DNA of 33,751 nucleotides, taken from IMG/VR virus record IMGVR_UViG_3300010151_000064, positions 1 to 33,751 of that record; one strand, given 5' to 3'. The position numbers and the translations under genes were made by a program. The number at the start of each line of letters is the position of its first letter. Positions within the stretch are counted from its first letter, which is position 1. The DNA comes from a virus. This document shows positions 7,343-15,283 of this stretch, piece by piece. The notes below the pieces were generated by a model. The model was not told the origin of the DNA, made no database searches, and saw only the letters and a list, made by a program, of their open reading frames with translations.

Positions 7343-7478
7343 GGCTAATCAACTATTGGCATTGTTATACAGGATTGAGGACTTATTATTTGAGTTAAAG
7401 CTTGATGGTTTTGAGTTTGAAGAAAATGAGAAGTTAGTGGAGATAGTTACAACTCTACAACAAAAGTTGATTAAATAA
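7335..7478 (+). CDS. Small hypothetical protein (47 residues)
   Basis: Starts at ATG 7335, overlapping the previous stop by eight bases, and ends at TAA 7476-7478. The product (MDKANQLLALLYRIEDLLFE) is a leucine-rich amphipathic helix, likely a coiled coil. It ends one base from the stop codon of the convergent minus-strand gene. Confidence 0.6.
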   Translation: MDKANQLLALLYRIEDLLFELKLDGFEFEENEKLVEIVTTLQQKLIK

Positions 7479-7479
7479 T

Positions 7480-8139
7480 TCACGGTCTGGTTGTTCTCCT
7501 ATATATCTTACTCATTGGCCAACCAGTTTTTTCTTTAATTAGGTCATACATTCTAGATACAACAACTTCACAAGCTGTACCCATAAACAAAATACTATGT
7601 ATTTTATTTTTCTTACATGCCTTAGCTAAGGCATGGTGTAGTCTTTGTGCATCTTTCTTACACTTACATAAGACCATACCAAACTCATCTTCATTATAAA
7701 ATATTAGTTTATTGTGTACAATAATAACTTGTTTAACCATTGTTTTCTTATAGGCATGTAACATTAGTGGTTTAACAATTTCATGAATTGTAAGTCTATT
7801 TTTTTTAGAATCCCTGCCATACACCCAAAACTTTTCTTCGACCTTATATGGGTGGTCATCTAACACTGTCCACTTACCAAGTATTGGTTTTTCAATTTCA
7901 GTTTTCCCATACTCATCTCTTATAACCCTAAACTTGTCACCATCTTCAGTATTCTTAACAATATGCATTTTAAATTTTATTGGTATTATGGCATTGGTAT
8001 TAATATGTTCTTTTGGAAACAATACTGATTTATTCTCTTTTTTTATTTCTCTAAATCTAATAAATGATTTTTCTATATCTTTAGATTTATAAAGTGTTTT
8101 TTTAACTACCCCGTTTTGTGTTACTATTATACGATACAT
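7480..8139 (-). CDS. Conserved phage hypothetical protein
   Basis: 219 residues on the minus strand. Three parts can be seen: an N-terminal beta-rich segment (MYRIIVTQNGVVKKTLY), a middle segment with FWVYGRDSKKNRLTIHEIVKPL, and a basic C-terminal part with several cysteines (MVLCKCKKDAQRLHHALAKACKK) ending GWPMSKIYRRTTRP. The charge and Cys/His content would suit nucleic-acid contact, but no known fold is recognised. It converges on the gene ending at 7478 with only one base between the stops. Confidence 0.7.
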   Translation of the reverse strand: MYRIIVTQNGVVKKTLYKSKDIEKSFIRFREIKKENKSVLFPKEHINTNAIIPIKFKMHIVKNTEDGDKFRVIRDEYGKTEIEKPILGKWTVLDDHPYKVEEKFWVYGRDSKKNRLTIHEIVKPLMLHAYKKTMVKQVIIVHNKLIFYNEDEFGMVLCKCKKDAQRLHHALAKACKKNKIHSILFMGTACEVVVSRMYDLIKEKTGWPMSKIYRRTTRP

Positions 8140-8181
8140 AACAATAAATATAGTTAATAACTTAACAAAAATAAATAAAAG

Positions 8182-8212
8182 TTGGTTGTTAAAAAAAAAA
8201 ATATTATCTTTG
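8182..8212 (+). promoter_or_regulatory. Bacteroidetes-type promoter
   Basis: TTG (8182-8184), 20 bases made mostly of A, then TATCTTTG (8205-8212). It drives the gene pair at 8254 and 8682. Confidence 0.7.
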
Positions 8213-8253
8213 TTCTGTAAATAACATTATATAAAACATAAATAATTTTTATT

Positions 8254-8685
8254 ATGAGTAAGTATGAAGAATCTTCAGATGACATTCATTTAATTTTTAA
8301 TGAATGCTTAATTAAAGCTGGATTAAATGATGTCGTAAACGTAAAATGTGTTTGTGATAACAGACAAAAAAAAATTACTAACTTAGTAAAGTGTACACCA
8401 CTGGTTAAGTTTATAAGTAGTAACACTGATATTGTTATTTCCGTTAACGAAAAGGTGTTTGACCAATTAGAGGATTGGCAAAAACATATGGTTGCCGAAG
8501 AAGCCATTGCTGGTATTTCATTTGATTTTGAAAAAGATAAACTGGTGACTAATAAAAAAGATGTTCAAACCCATTCTGGATTCGTAAGAAATTATGGGTG
8601 GCCTAAGTATGAAGTCCTATGTGAAAGTATTAAAACAATTTATAACAAAGAGCAAGAAGAAGAAGCTGAAACTGAAACAGTATGA
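8254..8685 (+). CDS. Conserved phage hypothetical protein
   Basis: 143 residues. A cysteine-containing N-terminal half (VNVKCVCDNRQKKITNLVKC), then a helical segment WQKHMVAEEAIAGISFDFEKDKL, and a very acidic end. The central segment recalls families of small phage proteins of unknown role that pair a helix with an EE motif. I see no complete metal-binding motif. Overlaps the next gene by four bases (ATGA). Confidence 0.65.
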   Translation: MSKYEESSDDIHLIFNECLIKAGLNDVVNVKCVCDNRQKKITNLVKCTPLVKFISSNTDIVISVNEKVFDQLEDWQKHMVAEEAIAGISFDFEKDKLVTNKKDVQTHSGFVRNYGWPKYEVLCESIKTIYNKEQEEEAETETV

Positions 8686-8987
8686 AAAGAGAAGAAGTAG
8701 CAGAATACAACGAAGAAGCATTATTGTGTGATGGTTTTGATGATGCAATAATTGGGGTTGCCCAAAGAATAAATCTTTGTGTTGCGGCCTATGATGTTGA
8801 AAAGATAATTGAAATTTTAAAACCCGACATGCCTTTGGATGATGAGGAATTAAAATTATCGGTTAAAGAACAAGATTGTAGGAGATATGAAATGGCACTT
8901 GAGTATTTTAATTATAATATCATAGGTTCTTGGGTTGGTGAGAATACTCCAGTATTCATTTATAAATCATACTATGATGGGATTTAA
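8682..8987 (+). CDS. Hypothetical protein
   Basis: 101 acidic residues (MKREEVAEYNEEALLCDGFD), likely helical, translationally coupled to the previous gene. No domain recognised. Confidence 0.65.
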   Translation: MKREEVAEYNEEALLCDGFDDAIIGVAQRINLCVAAYDVEKIIEILKPDMPLDDEELKLSVKEQDCRRYEMALEYFNYNIIGSWVGENTPVFIYKSYYDGI

Positions 8988-9029
8988 AATAAATGGATTA
9001 TATAATAAGGTTTTAATAAAATTAAAAAA

Positions 9030-9566
9030 ATGAAAACTATTGAATTTTTAAAAGACATGGTTAAAAAACATCCCAACGACTATGATTTGGGTGAAGCCAT
9101 TAGAAGTTATGTTGTTAACTATAAAGATGAAGATGTTACAACAGAAAATAATATTATTAAAGAAGATAGTACCGTTTCAGTGCATTACACGGGTAAATTA
9201 ACAAATGATGATGTTTTTGACACATCTACTAATGGAGAACCATTAACTATTAAGTTGGGTGAGGGTTCATTAATACCTGGGTTTGAGAAAGCGTTACAAG
9301 GCATGAAGCAAGGTGAAAAAAAGACTATAAACATACCTAGTGATGAAGCTTATGGTGATATAATAAAAGATAATTACCAAGAAGTTGATAAACAATATGT
9401 ACCAGAATCAATAGAGGTTGGACAAATGCTTGAAACTAAAAATGAAATGGGTGTCATGACTGTCAGAGTTAAAGAGGTTAGGGAGAACACTGTTGTTCTT
9501 GATGCTAATCACCCATTAGCTGGCAAAGATTTAATCTTCGACTTAGAGGTTGTTTCTGTGACTTAA
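9030..9566 (+). CDS. FKBP-type peptidyl-prolyl isomerase (SlyD-like)
   Basis: 178 residues. After a 45-residue N-terminal extension comes the FKBP core: VSVHYTGKLTNDDVFDTS, then LIPGFEKALQGMKQGEKK, AYGD and a C-terminal LDANHPLAGKDLIFDLEVV, with an inserted flap domain between, as in SlyD. The enzyme speeds cis-trans isomerisation of proline bonds and can chaperone folding. It lacks the His-rich metal-binding tail of E. coli SlyD. In a phage it may assist folding of its own abundant proteins. Confidence 0.9.
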   Translation: MKTIEFLKDMVKKHPNDYDLGEAIRSYVVNYKDEDVTTENNIIKEDSTVSVHYTGKLTNDDVFDTSTNGEPLTIKLGEGSLIPGFEKALQGMKQGEKKTINIPSDEAYGDIIKDNYQEVDKQYVPESIEVGQMLETKNEMGVMTVRVKEVRENTVVLDANHPLAGKDLIFDLEVVSVT

Positions 9567-9618
9567 TATAAATGAATTTTTTTTGGTTTACTGGATATTT
9601 ATTATAAAACAATTTATT

Positions 9619-9864
9619 ATGAAAACTTTTATAAAAGATATCTTTACAGAAGATAAAAATGAGGCTAAATTCTCATCAAAGAAAACAATGGGTATAATCG
9701 GTTCAATACTTGCATTTATTGCATTTATTGTTGATGGTTTCCATTTTTATGACATTAACAATGAAATGTTTAATTCAATGTTATTGTTTTCTGGTACCAT
9801 GTTAGGTGTTTCAGTAATTAAATCATTTAGTAAACAGAACAAACCAGCAAACCCAGAAGGATAA
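9619..9864 (+). CDS. Two-helix membrane protein, holin candidate
   Basis: 81 residues from ATG 9619; the frame is open from 9583 but the ATG at 9619 gives the better start. A charged N-terminus (TFIKDIFTEDKNEAKFSSKK) precedes two hydrophobic segments at about 24-41 and 53-70, and the end is short and basic. Size and topology fit class II phage holins, which would release the endolysin at 751, but no family signature is visible and the gene lies 8 kb away from it. Confidence 0.55.
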   Translation: MKTFIKDIFTEDKNEAKFSSKKTMGIIGSILAFIAFIVDGFHFYDINNEMFNSMLLFSGTMLGVSVIKSFSKQNKPANPEG

Positions 9865-9871
9865 TCTAAAC

Positions 9872-9919
9872 CCAGTAACTTGGATATATCCATAGGTTAC
9901 TGTATAGATTTATTTTTTC
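9872..9919 (+). terminator. Terminator-like hairpin
   Basis: CAGTAAC (9873-9879) pairs with GTTACTG (9896-9902), with an inner palindrome GGATATATCC (9882-9891). A T-rich stretch follows at 9909-9918. It sits between the holin candidate and the convergent small gene. Confidence 0.6.
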
Positions 9920-9993
9920 ACATTATTTGGGGTTTGTGTTGTTTTAGGTTTTGGTTTAGGTTTTGGTTTATTCTTTTTTTTACATCCACACAT
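9910..9993 (-). CDS. 27-residue Cys/Lys/Pro peptide
   Basis: Minus-strand ORF, ATG at 9993, stop at 9910-9912. The product begins MCGCKKKNKPKPKPKPK and ends TPNNVKK. The CGC start and Lys-Pro repeats are too ordered to look random, and I recall similar tiny MCGC-initiated peptides from phages of Bacteroidetes. It has no space for domains; function unknown. Confidence 0.5.
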   Translation of the reverse strand: MCGCKKKNKPKPKPKPKTTQTPNNVKK

Positions 9994-10055
9994 AATTTAA
10001 TGTTTTTAGTATTTTTGTTATTATTATAATAATAAATATATTATTTTAAAAATAA

Positions 10056-10289
10056 ATGGTAATTATGTTTAAGAAAAAAATTAAAGTATCATTTTTAAAT
10101 GAAAAATGGGAATTAATTGTTTCTAATGTAAAATTAAAATATATACCTAGAATATATGAACTAATATATTTTAATAATGTTTATTATAGGGTGGCAAACA
10201 TTGTACACAACATTAGAGAAATACAGGATATTTATATAATTATTGAAGAATACACAGACGATTATAATTTATTTGAAAAAAAAGATTAA
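10056..10289 (+). CDS. Small hypothetical protein
   Basis: 77 residues, or 74 if ATG 10065 is used. Beta-rich pattern (KVSFLNEKWELIV, VYYRVANIVHNI, IYIIIEEYTDDY). Resembles small conserved phage proteins of unknown role. It is the last gene before the RNA transcription unit at 10329. Confidence 0.6.
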   Translation: MVIMFKKKIKVSFLNEKWELIVSNVKLKYIPRIYELIYFNNVYYRVANIVHNIREIQDIYIIIEEYTDDYNLFEKKD

Positions 10290-10304
10290 AAATATTTGTT
10301 TTTT

Positions 10305-10336
10305 ATTGGTTTTTAAAAAAAACTTACTTATATTTG
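10305..10336 (+). promoter_or_regulatory. Bacteroidetes-type promoter of the tandem RNA
   Basis: ATTG (10305-10308), 20 bases with an A-tract, TATATTTG (10329-10336). Transcription should start near 10342, at the beginning of the structured region. Confidence 0.75.
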
Positions 10337-10341
10337 TATAA

Positions 10342-10544
10342 CAAAGGAACAATTAAAGATTAATTACCGCAAATTACTGCTAGGCTGCTTAATATTAATC
10401 TGAATAAGGTAAATAAATAAAGAAAGATTACCGCAACTACTCTATCTATCAAACAGGACTAATATCTTTCTGATTACCTTAATTAATTTCTTTGAAATTT
10501 TTTTCATTTCAAAAACCCATACAAGTATTTGTATGGGTTTTTTT
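10342..10544 (+). ncRNA. Tandem structured RNA with own promoter and terminator
   Basis: About 200 bases without a coding frame. Hairpin 1: AGATTAAT (10357-10364) with ATTAATCT (10394-10401). Hairpin 2: AGAAAGAT (10421-10428) with ATCTTTCT (10464-10471). The stems differ completely in their inner bases yet stay fully paired, while the left loop edge keeps TACCGCAA then (A)(C/T)TACT in both, and the right arm is followed by GA in both. AAGGTAA (10406-10412) pairs with TTACCTT (10474-10480), enclosing hairpin 2. A strong terminator follows. It could be a free small RNA, or a leader that controls the kinase operon by termination. Confidence 0.65.
10513..10544 (+). terminator. Strong intrinsic terminator
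   Basis: A perfect 12-bp stem, AAACCCATACAA (10513-10524) with TTGTATGGGTTT (10529-10540), loop GTAT, then T to 10544. It ends the structured RNA 24 bases before the histidine kinase start. Confidence 0.92.
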
Positions 10545-10567
10545 ATTTATATGATGTATTTATATAT

Positions 10568-11812
10568 ATGAGGAACAATATAAGGGTTTTATGTGTTTTA
10601 CTTTTAATTTTATTTTTTGGGTTAAAAACACTTGAGTTAGCCAATATTATATTTGAAACGACATTAATAATGTATTTTGAATACGGGGTGATTGGGGGTT
10701 ATTTAATAACATGTTTTTTAATTATATGTAATTTAATGAGAAATGATGAATTTTTAAAAACTAAGAAAACACTTAATGACAAAAATGAAGAGATAAAAAA
10801 TGTGTTATGCGCTATTAATAAATCTAATGGTGTCATAGAATTTTACCCTAATGGTAGTATAATAACAGCCAATCAAAATTTTTTAGATATAATGGGTTAT
10901 AGTATTTCTGATGTGGTTGGTAAGAAACATAGTATGTTTGTTAGTAAACGAGTAGTTAACTCTAAAAAATACATTAAATTTTGGGATGATTTAAGGTTAG
11001 GTAAATTTAAATCTGGTGACTTCATCAGATATACTAAATTAGGTGAGGTGGTACATATACATGGGACTTACAACCCAATTTTTAATAAAAAGGGTGCTGT
11101 TGTTAAGATAATGAAAATTGTTACCGATATTACTGAATCGGTGAACCAAAAGTATGAACTAGAAAAGAAAAATACTTATTTGGAATATGCGGCCAAGATA
11201 CTTAGGCATGATATGCATAGTGGGATAAATATATACATACCAAGAGGATTACGTTCATTAAAAAGAAGATTAAATGACGATTTAATAAAATCATTAAATA
11301 TTGAGATACCATTGAGGTTACTTGAGGAAGGGTTAACACACACACAAAAAGTATATGAAGGTGTTAAAGAATTCACTAATCTTGTTAAGAAGGAAACCAA
11401 GTTAGAAATTAGTACCCATAATCTTGGTGTGATATTAAAAAAACACTTAAAATCTACATCATATTCAGACCAAGTTAAAGTTGATGACTTAATAGAAAAG
11501 GAAGTTAATCAATCATTATTTTGTACGGCAATTGATAATTTAATAAGGAATGGTCTTAAATATAATGATAGTAAGTGTAAGTTTATTGTGGTTTACATGG
11601 AAGGCGACTATTTAATTGTTAGAGATAATGGTAGAGGTATGAACAAACAAGAGTTTGAAGAATATTCAAAACCATATATAAGGAAGAATGGTAATAAAGA
11701 ATCTGGCAGTGGCTTAGGGTTAAATATATGCATAGCGATAATGAATGAGCATGGATTTTTGGTTTCATGTGAAAAATTAAAAAATGGTACAAAAATAAAA
11801 ATATTATTATGA
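10568..11812 (+). CDS. Membrane PAS-domain sensor histidine kinase
   Basis: 414 residues. Two membrane helices at about 4-26 and 32-55, then a coiled linker, a PAS domain at about 80-190 (ITANQNFLDIMGYSISDVVG and VKIMKIVTDITE), a dimerisation helix with the phospho-acceptor in LRHDMHS (His about 214), and an HATPase domain with N box DNLIRNGLKYN, G1 DNGRGM and G2 GSGLGLNI. All catalytic motifs are intact. The frame opens at 10529 within the terminator, so ATG 10568 is the start. Stop and next start overlap (ATGA), placing kinase and receiver in one operon. Phage-encoded histidine kinases are rare. The PAS ligand is unknown. Confidence 0.92.
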   Translation: MRNNIRVLCVLLLILFFGLKTLELANIIFETTLIMYFEYGVIGGYLITCFLIICNLMRNDEFLKTKKTLNDKNEEIKNVLCAINKSNGVIEFYPNGSIITANQNFLDIMGYSISDVVGKKHSMFVSKRVVNSKKYIKFWDDLRLGKFKSGDFIRYTKLGEVVHIHGTYNPIFNKKGAVVKIMKIVTDITESVNQKYELEKKNTYLEYAAKILRHDMHSGINIYIPRGLRSLKRRLNDDLIKSLNIEIPLRLLEEGLTHTQKVYEGVKEFTNLVKKETKLEISTHNLGVILKKHLKSTSYSDQVKVDDLIEKEVNQSLFCTAIDNLIRNGLKYNDSKCKFIVVYMEGDYLIVRDNGRGMNKQEFEEYSKPYIRKNGNKESGSGLGLNICIAIMNEHGFLVSCEKLKNGTKIKILL

Positions 11813-12240
11813 TTGAGTCAATACTTTTGGTTGATGATGAAAACTTATTTCATTTAGTTTTTGAAGATGCGTGTAGTATCTTAGATATAACACTTAATTT
11901 AACTTCAGTATCTTCTTGTGAGGAAGCGGAAGAAATGTTTAAAAAATGGTTTCATACTGGTGGTAAAAAACCAACCTGTGCATTTATTGATTTAAACATA
12001 ATTGGTTCCAGTTTTGATGGTATAGAATTGGTTAGGAAAATAAACTTTGAATATGGTAACGCATTAGTGATTGGTATCATTTCATCATCAGATGAAGCAG
12101 AAGAACAAGCTAAAGCAGTTAAGGCTGGTGCGCAATTTTGGATTATTAAATCAGATGAGATTGAGCCGAGACTTGAAGAATTTAGGAAAGACTTTGAAGG
12201 ATATAAGAATAGAACAGCCCCCTTTAAAATTTACAAATGA
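11809..12240 (+). CDS. Single-domain response regulator
   Basis: 143 residues, a receiver domain only: acidic pair in LLVDDENL (Asp9, Asp10), phospho-acceptor in AFIDLNI (Asp61), IISSSDEAEE and the conserved lysine in WIIKSDE. There is no DNA-binding output domain. It starts within the stop of the histidine kinase, the obvious partner. The output may be protein-protein contact, possibly with the membrane protein encoded next. Confidence 0.92.
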   Translation: MIESILLVDDENLFHLVFEDACSILDITLNLTSVSSCEEAEEMFKKWFHTGGKKPTCAFIDLNIIGSSFDGIELVRKINFEYGNALVIGIISSSDEAEEQAKAVKAGAQFWIIKSDEIEPRLEEFRKDFEGYKNRTAPFKIYK

Positions 12241-12788
12241 TTAGTAATGATACTAAGAAAAAATTACTTGAGTTATATGAACAACATAATATTCAATTAG
12301 AAGGGAATATACTCAAGCTAATTCCATTAGATGATGAGGAAGATGATAATTTTAAACAATACGTTACGGATTGTATATCTAGTGATAAGGGTAAGAGACT
12401 TAAGAGACTTGAAATTACCAAGAAGATTCAAAAACAAAATAAAGAATTACAGTTCGCTAAGATTGAAAACGAAAGGATTAATGAAGAACTGTCTCAATCC
12501 TTAATAGATGTTGGTAAAGCCAAAGAAAGTGTTGAAAATGATTTAACAACACTTCAAAAAAAAACACAATTTGAATTAATAGGTGTGATTGTTAAAGTTG
12601 CACTTATTGTCATTGTTTCTGTCGCAATTATAACAACAATAATGTATGTTGTTGCGATAATGTTTAATAGGGAAACACAAATAATTGGGTCTACCTGGAG
12701 TAATCTTTTTGGTATCTTATTAACAAACTCATTTAGTATCATAGGTACCATTATGGGTGTTAAATATAGTAATAATAAAGAAAAATAA
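12237..12788 (+). CDS. Coiled-coil membrane protein of the two-component operon
   Basis: 183 residues, ATGA overlap with the response regulator. Residues ~1-55 form a soluble part with an acidic patch (IPLDDEEDDNFKQY), ~55-108 a long coiled coil (KKIQKQNKELQFAKIENERI), then two membrane helices at about 113-140 and 155-173. The tail is short and basic. Its genetic coupling suggests that it is the effector or a further signalling partner of the kinase/receiver pair. No known family recognised. Confidence 0.75.
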   Translation: MISNDTKKKLLELYEQHNIQLEGNILKLIPLDDEEDDNFKQYVTDCISSDKGKRLKRLEITKKIQKQNKELQFAKIENERINEELSQSLIDVGKAKESVENDLTTLQKKTQFELIGVIVKVALIVIVSVAIITTIMYVVAIMFNRETQIIGSTWSNLFGILLTNSFSIIGTIMGVKYSNNKEK

Positions 12789-12822
12789 TTATGGAAAATA
12801 CATCTATAAAGTTTTAAACATT

Positions 12823-13281
12823 ATGGGAAACTTAGAATATTCATTTGATAACATATTAAAATCTTATATTGATACTGGTAAACAATTACCAGACCATCAA
12901 CTTAATCTTATTTCATCAAATAAGAATATGCTTAAAACATATCTTAGAAAAAGAGCTATCGCTGTTAAAATCAAAGGTATATTATCAGATAAGGAAATGG
13001 AATTATTGAAAAAATATGATAAGAAATCATATGATGATTATATGAATTATATATCAAATAAGAAGAGGTTGGTTTTATCTTTTAACAAACTAACCAGCTT
13101 AAAAGGTATAGAGAAGTTAACAAATTTGAAGTGGTTGAATTTAAATAATAACGAACTAACCAGCTTAAAAGGTATAGAGAAGTTAACCAATTTGAAGAGG
13201 TTGGATTTAATGAATAACAAACTAAGTGGTTCAGAAAAGGAAAGGCTTAAAAAAATATTTGGAAATAAAGTTATATTATGA
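12823..13281 (+). CDS. Short leucine-rich-repeat protein
   Basis: 152 residues from ATG 12823; an upstream start would overlap the previous gene. A helical N-terminal half is followed by about two and a half LRR units of the 22-residue type (LTSLKGIEKLTNLKWLNLNN, then LTSLKGIEKLTNLKRLDLMN). The units are near-identical at DNA level (66-base repeat), a sign of recent duplication. LRRs bind proteins. The stop overlaps the next start (ATGA), linking it to the nucleotidyltransferase. Confidence 0.8.
   Translation: MGNLEYSFDNILKSYIDTGKQLPDHQLNLISSNKNMLKTYLRKRAIAVKIKGILSDKEMELLKKYDKKSYDDYMNYISNKKRLVLSFNKLTSLKGIEKLTNLKWLNLNNNELTSLKGIEKLTNLKRLDLMNNKLSGSEKERLKKIFGNKVIL
13084..13215 (+). repeat. 66-base tandem duplication inside the LRR gene
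   Basis: Units 13084-13149 and 13150-13215 share long identical blocks, including ACTAACCAGCTTAAAAGGTA and the bases around it, and encode adjacent 22-residue LRR units. Copy number could change by slippage or recombination. Confidence 0.8.
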
Positions 13282-14684
13282 AAAAAGAAATAACAGAAAT
13301 ATTAACTGAGATAAAAGATGAGTTAGATTTCTCATTATTTAGGGTTAGAGATAATTTAAATGGTGATATATGGAATTCTGATGATGAGATAAATGAAGAA
13401 GTTAAGGATAATTTAATTAGTATTGCTGAATACTATTGGGACTCTCTTGACTTAGGTATACCAATTATTGATATCACCATAACAGGTAGTTTGGCGAATT
13501 ATAATTGGTCAAGATTTTCAGACATTGATTTGCATATAATATTTAACCTTGATAACTTTGGTGAACATAATGATTTGATTAAGGAATTATTAGATAGTAA
13601 GACTAGAACCTGGAACACACAACACGATATAAAGATAAAAGATTTTGAGGTTGAAATATATCTTCAACCAGAAGGGCAACCACATCACTCAACGGGCGTG
13701 TATTCGTTATTAAATGATGAATGGATTAAGAAACCAGAGAAGATGGTTGTTAATATTGATAAGGCAAATGTGAGGAAGAAGTATAATAAGTTGATTAGCC
13801 ATATAGATGATATAGAAACAGACCTTGGTGTTAAAAAAGACTATGAAGATATTATTAATAGAGTCAAGAGTATCAAAGAAAAGATAAAAAACATGAGGAA
13901 ATCTGGTCTTGAAAGTGGTGGGCAATTTTCAATTGAGAATATTGTGTTTAAGTTATTAAGAAGAAATGAAATAATGTCAAAATTAAATGACTTGGCAGTC
14001 AATGTTTATGATGATATGATGACGATAGATGAGGGTGAATTAACAGAAAATTATATAAGGGGTTTATTAAGGGAGGCACTAGAAACATCACATTCATTAG
14101 ATAGATTTAATGATAGATTTATGAAATTGAATGATGGTGACATAACTGATGGAGAAAAAAATAGAATCACTAAAAACTTAGAACACATTAAGAGGTATGA
14201 TTTTCCAGAAAACCAATCATTTGGTATTTTATTAGGTGAGTTTAATATCAAAGAATTTAACCCAAAGAGACATTGGAAGGTTGGGGTTGTCAAAAAAAGA
14301 GATGTGATGTATTATTCTATTAAAGATAAGGATGGTTTAAAAAGTGTTGGTAATCAAATATGGGCAATAGTTAGAGATAATGAGATAGTTACAATCATGT
14401 TTAGGCGAAGTTCGCAAGATGGCACATCTAAACGTTTAATGGATTTTTTAGAGGTTGATAAAATTATAAGAATTAAAAATTTTTCAAAATATAAAGGGGA
14501 TATTGAATTTAAACCAGTAAAAAAACGTAAATTTAAAAAGGTTAATATAGAAGGGTATGGCGAAGTGAAATATTATGAAGATAGAAATGAATTCATAACA
14601 AAAGATGGTAAAATATTAGATATATATGATATATTTGATAACTTACCAGATAACATAAAAAATAAAGTTTTAGATAAAACATAA
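13278..14684 (+). CDS. Nucleotidyltransferase-fold protein with extra C-terminal domain
   Basis: 468 residues. Residues ~60-130 have the polymerase-beta-like nucleotidyltransferase signature: TGSLANYNWSRFSDIDLHII (Gly-Ser ... Asp-x-Asp) and a third acid in FEVEIYLQPEGQ. A helical middle contains IRGLLREALETSHS, and residues ~275-400 form a separate domain (SLDRFNDRF, then YSIKDKDGLKSVGNQIWAIV and ITIMFRRSS-like strands) that resembles small toxin/RNase-like folds only loosely. It may transfer a nucleotide to RNA, a protein or a small molecule; the substrate is not predictable. Operon with the LRR protein. Confidence 0.75.
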   Translation: MKKEITEILTEIKDELDFSLFRVRDNLNGDIWNSDDEINEEVKDNLISIAEYYWDSLDLGIPIIDITITGSLANYNWSRFSDIDLHIIFNLDNFGEHNDLIKELLDSKTRTWNTQHDIKIKDFEVEIYLQPEGQPHHSTGVYSLLNDEWIKKPEKMVVNIDKANVRKKYNKLISHIDDIETDLGVKKDYEDIINRVKSIKEKIKNMRKSGLESGGQFSIENIVFKLLRRNEIMSKLNDLAVNVYDDMMTIDEGELTENYIRGLLREALETSHSLDRFNDRFMKLNDGDITDGEKNRITKNLEHIKRYDFPENQSFGILLGEFNIKEFNPKRHWKVGVVKKRDVMYYSIKDKDGLKSVGNQIWAIVRDNEIVTIMFRRSSQDGTSKRLMDFLEVDKIIRIKNFSKYKGDIEFKPVKKRKFKKVNIEGYGEVKYYEDRNEFITKDGKILDIYDIFDNLPDNIKNKVLDKT

Positions 14685-14688
14685 TGGA

Positions 14689-14856
14689 ATGGCTTGTAAA
14701 TATAAAAAATTGGGCACGGAAAAAATAAAAAAACTTAATGAGAATTTTGATAAGCTATATGACAAATACAAGTCTAAGGCGATAGATATGGGATATGATG
14801 GTAAAATAAAATTTCAAAAAGAACGAGGAAATATTGTTTTTTTTGTAGAAATATAA
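14689..14856 (+). CDS. Small basic hypothetical protein (55 residues)
   Basis: ATG 14689 to TAA 14854-14856, two bases after the nucleotidyltransferase stop codon region. Sequence begins MACKYKKLGTEKIKKLNENF and ends NIVFFVEI. Lysine-rich helix followed by a strand. No family recognised; the length of open frame in AT-rich DNA and the spacing support it. Confidence 0.5.
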   Translation: MACKYKKLGTEKIKKLNENFDKLYDKYKSKAIDMGYDGKIKFQKERGNIVFFVEI

Positions 14857-14897
14857 AATATTTTTTATATTTTATTTATTTTTTAAGTAAGTTTAAT

Positions 14898-14905
14898 TAT
14901 ATTTG
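14898..14905 (+). promoter_or_regulatory. Promoter -7 element
   Basis: TATATTTG matches TAnnTTTG and lies 83 bases before the gene at 14988. There is no clear TTTG at -33, only a T-rich stretch. Confidence 0.5.
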
Positions 14906-14987
14906 TAATATAGATGTTAGGTTTTATGGAAAAAATAGACTATTTATAAAAAATAAATTATTTAATATAATAAAATTTGGGTAGGGT

Positions 14988-15212
14988 ATGGTTAAGATAA
15001 AAAATATTGTTTTTAGGTTAAAACACGATAACACATTGAATGTTCCAAATTCACAACCACTTGAATTTAAAGGTGGGCAAGAATTCCATATTGTTTGGGA
15101 TGTTCTTTATATAGGTGGATACCCAGCAACACCTATGGGACTTCAAAAATTTTTAATAAAATGGATAACCTCCAACCCTAATTTATTTATACAAGACACT
15201 AGAATTTTTTAA
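14988..15212 (+). CDS. Conserved phage hypothetical protein
   Basis: 74 residues. Contains LNVPNSQPLEFKGGQEFHIV, a strand-loop-strand pattern, and ends NLFIQDTRIF. Similar proteins occur, to my recollection, in many large Bacteroidetes phages. One-gene unit between promoter 14898 and terminator 15211, so it can be expressed separately. Confidence 0.75.
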   Translation: MVKIKNIVFRLKHDNTLNVPNSQPLEFKGGQEFHIVWDVLYIGGYPATPMGLQKFLIKWITSNPNLFIQDTRIF

Positions 15213-15239
15213 AAGAACCATTTATTGGTTCTTTTTTTT
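15211..15239 (+). terminator. Intrinsic terminator
   Basis: AAAAGAACCA (15211-15220) and TGGTTC followed by a run of eight T (15226-15239), loop of five bases. Ends the unit of the 14988 gene. Confidence 0.88.
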
Positions 15240-15283
15240 AGTATATAATAATAATAATAATAATTAAACGTTAAAATTTTAAA

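Noticed and set aside
10342-10544. Hammerhead or twister ribozyme in the tandem RNA
   Set aside because: CTGA occurs after both stems, but the complete CUGAUGA and GAAA core of hammerheads is missing, and I cannot place the conserved twister bases.
12791-12817. Eight-codon ORF before the LRR gene
   Set aside because: Too short, and no sign of leader-peptide control such as a following terminator/antiterminator.
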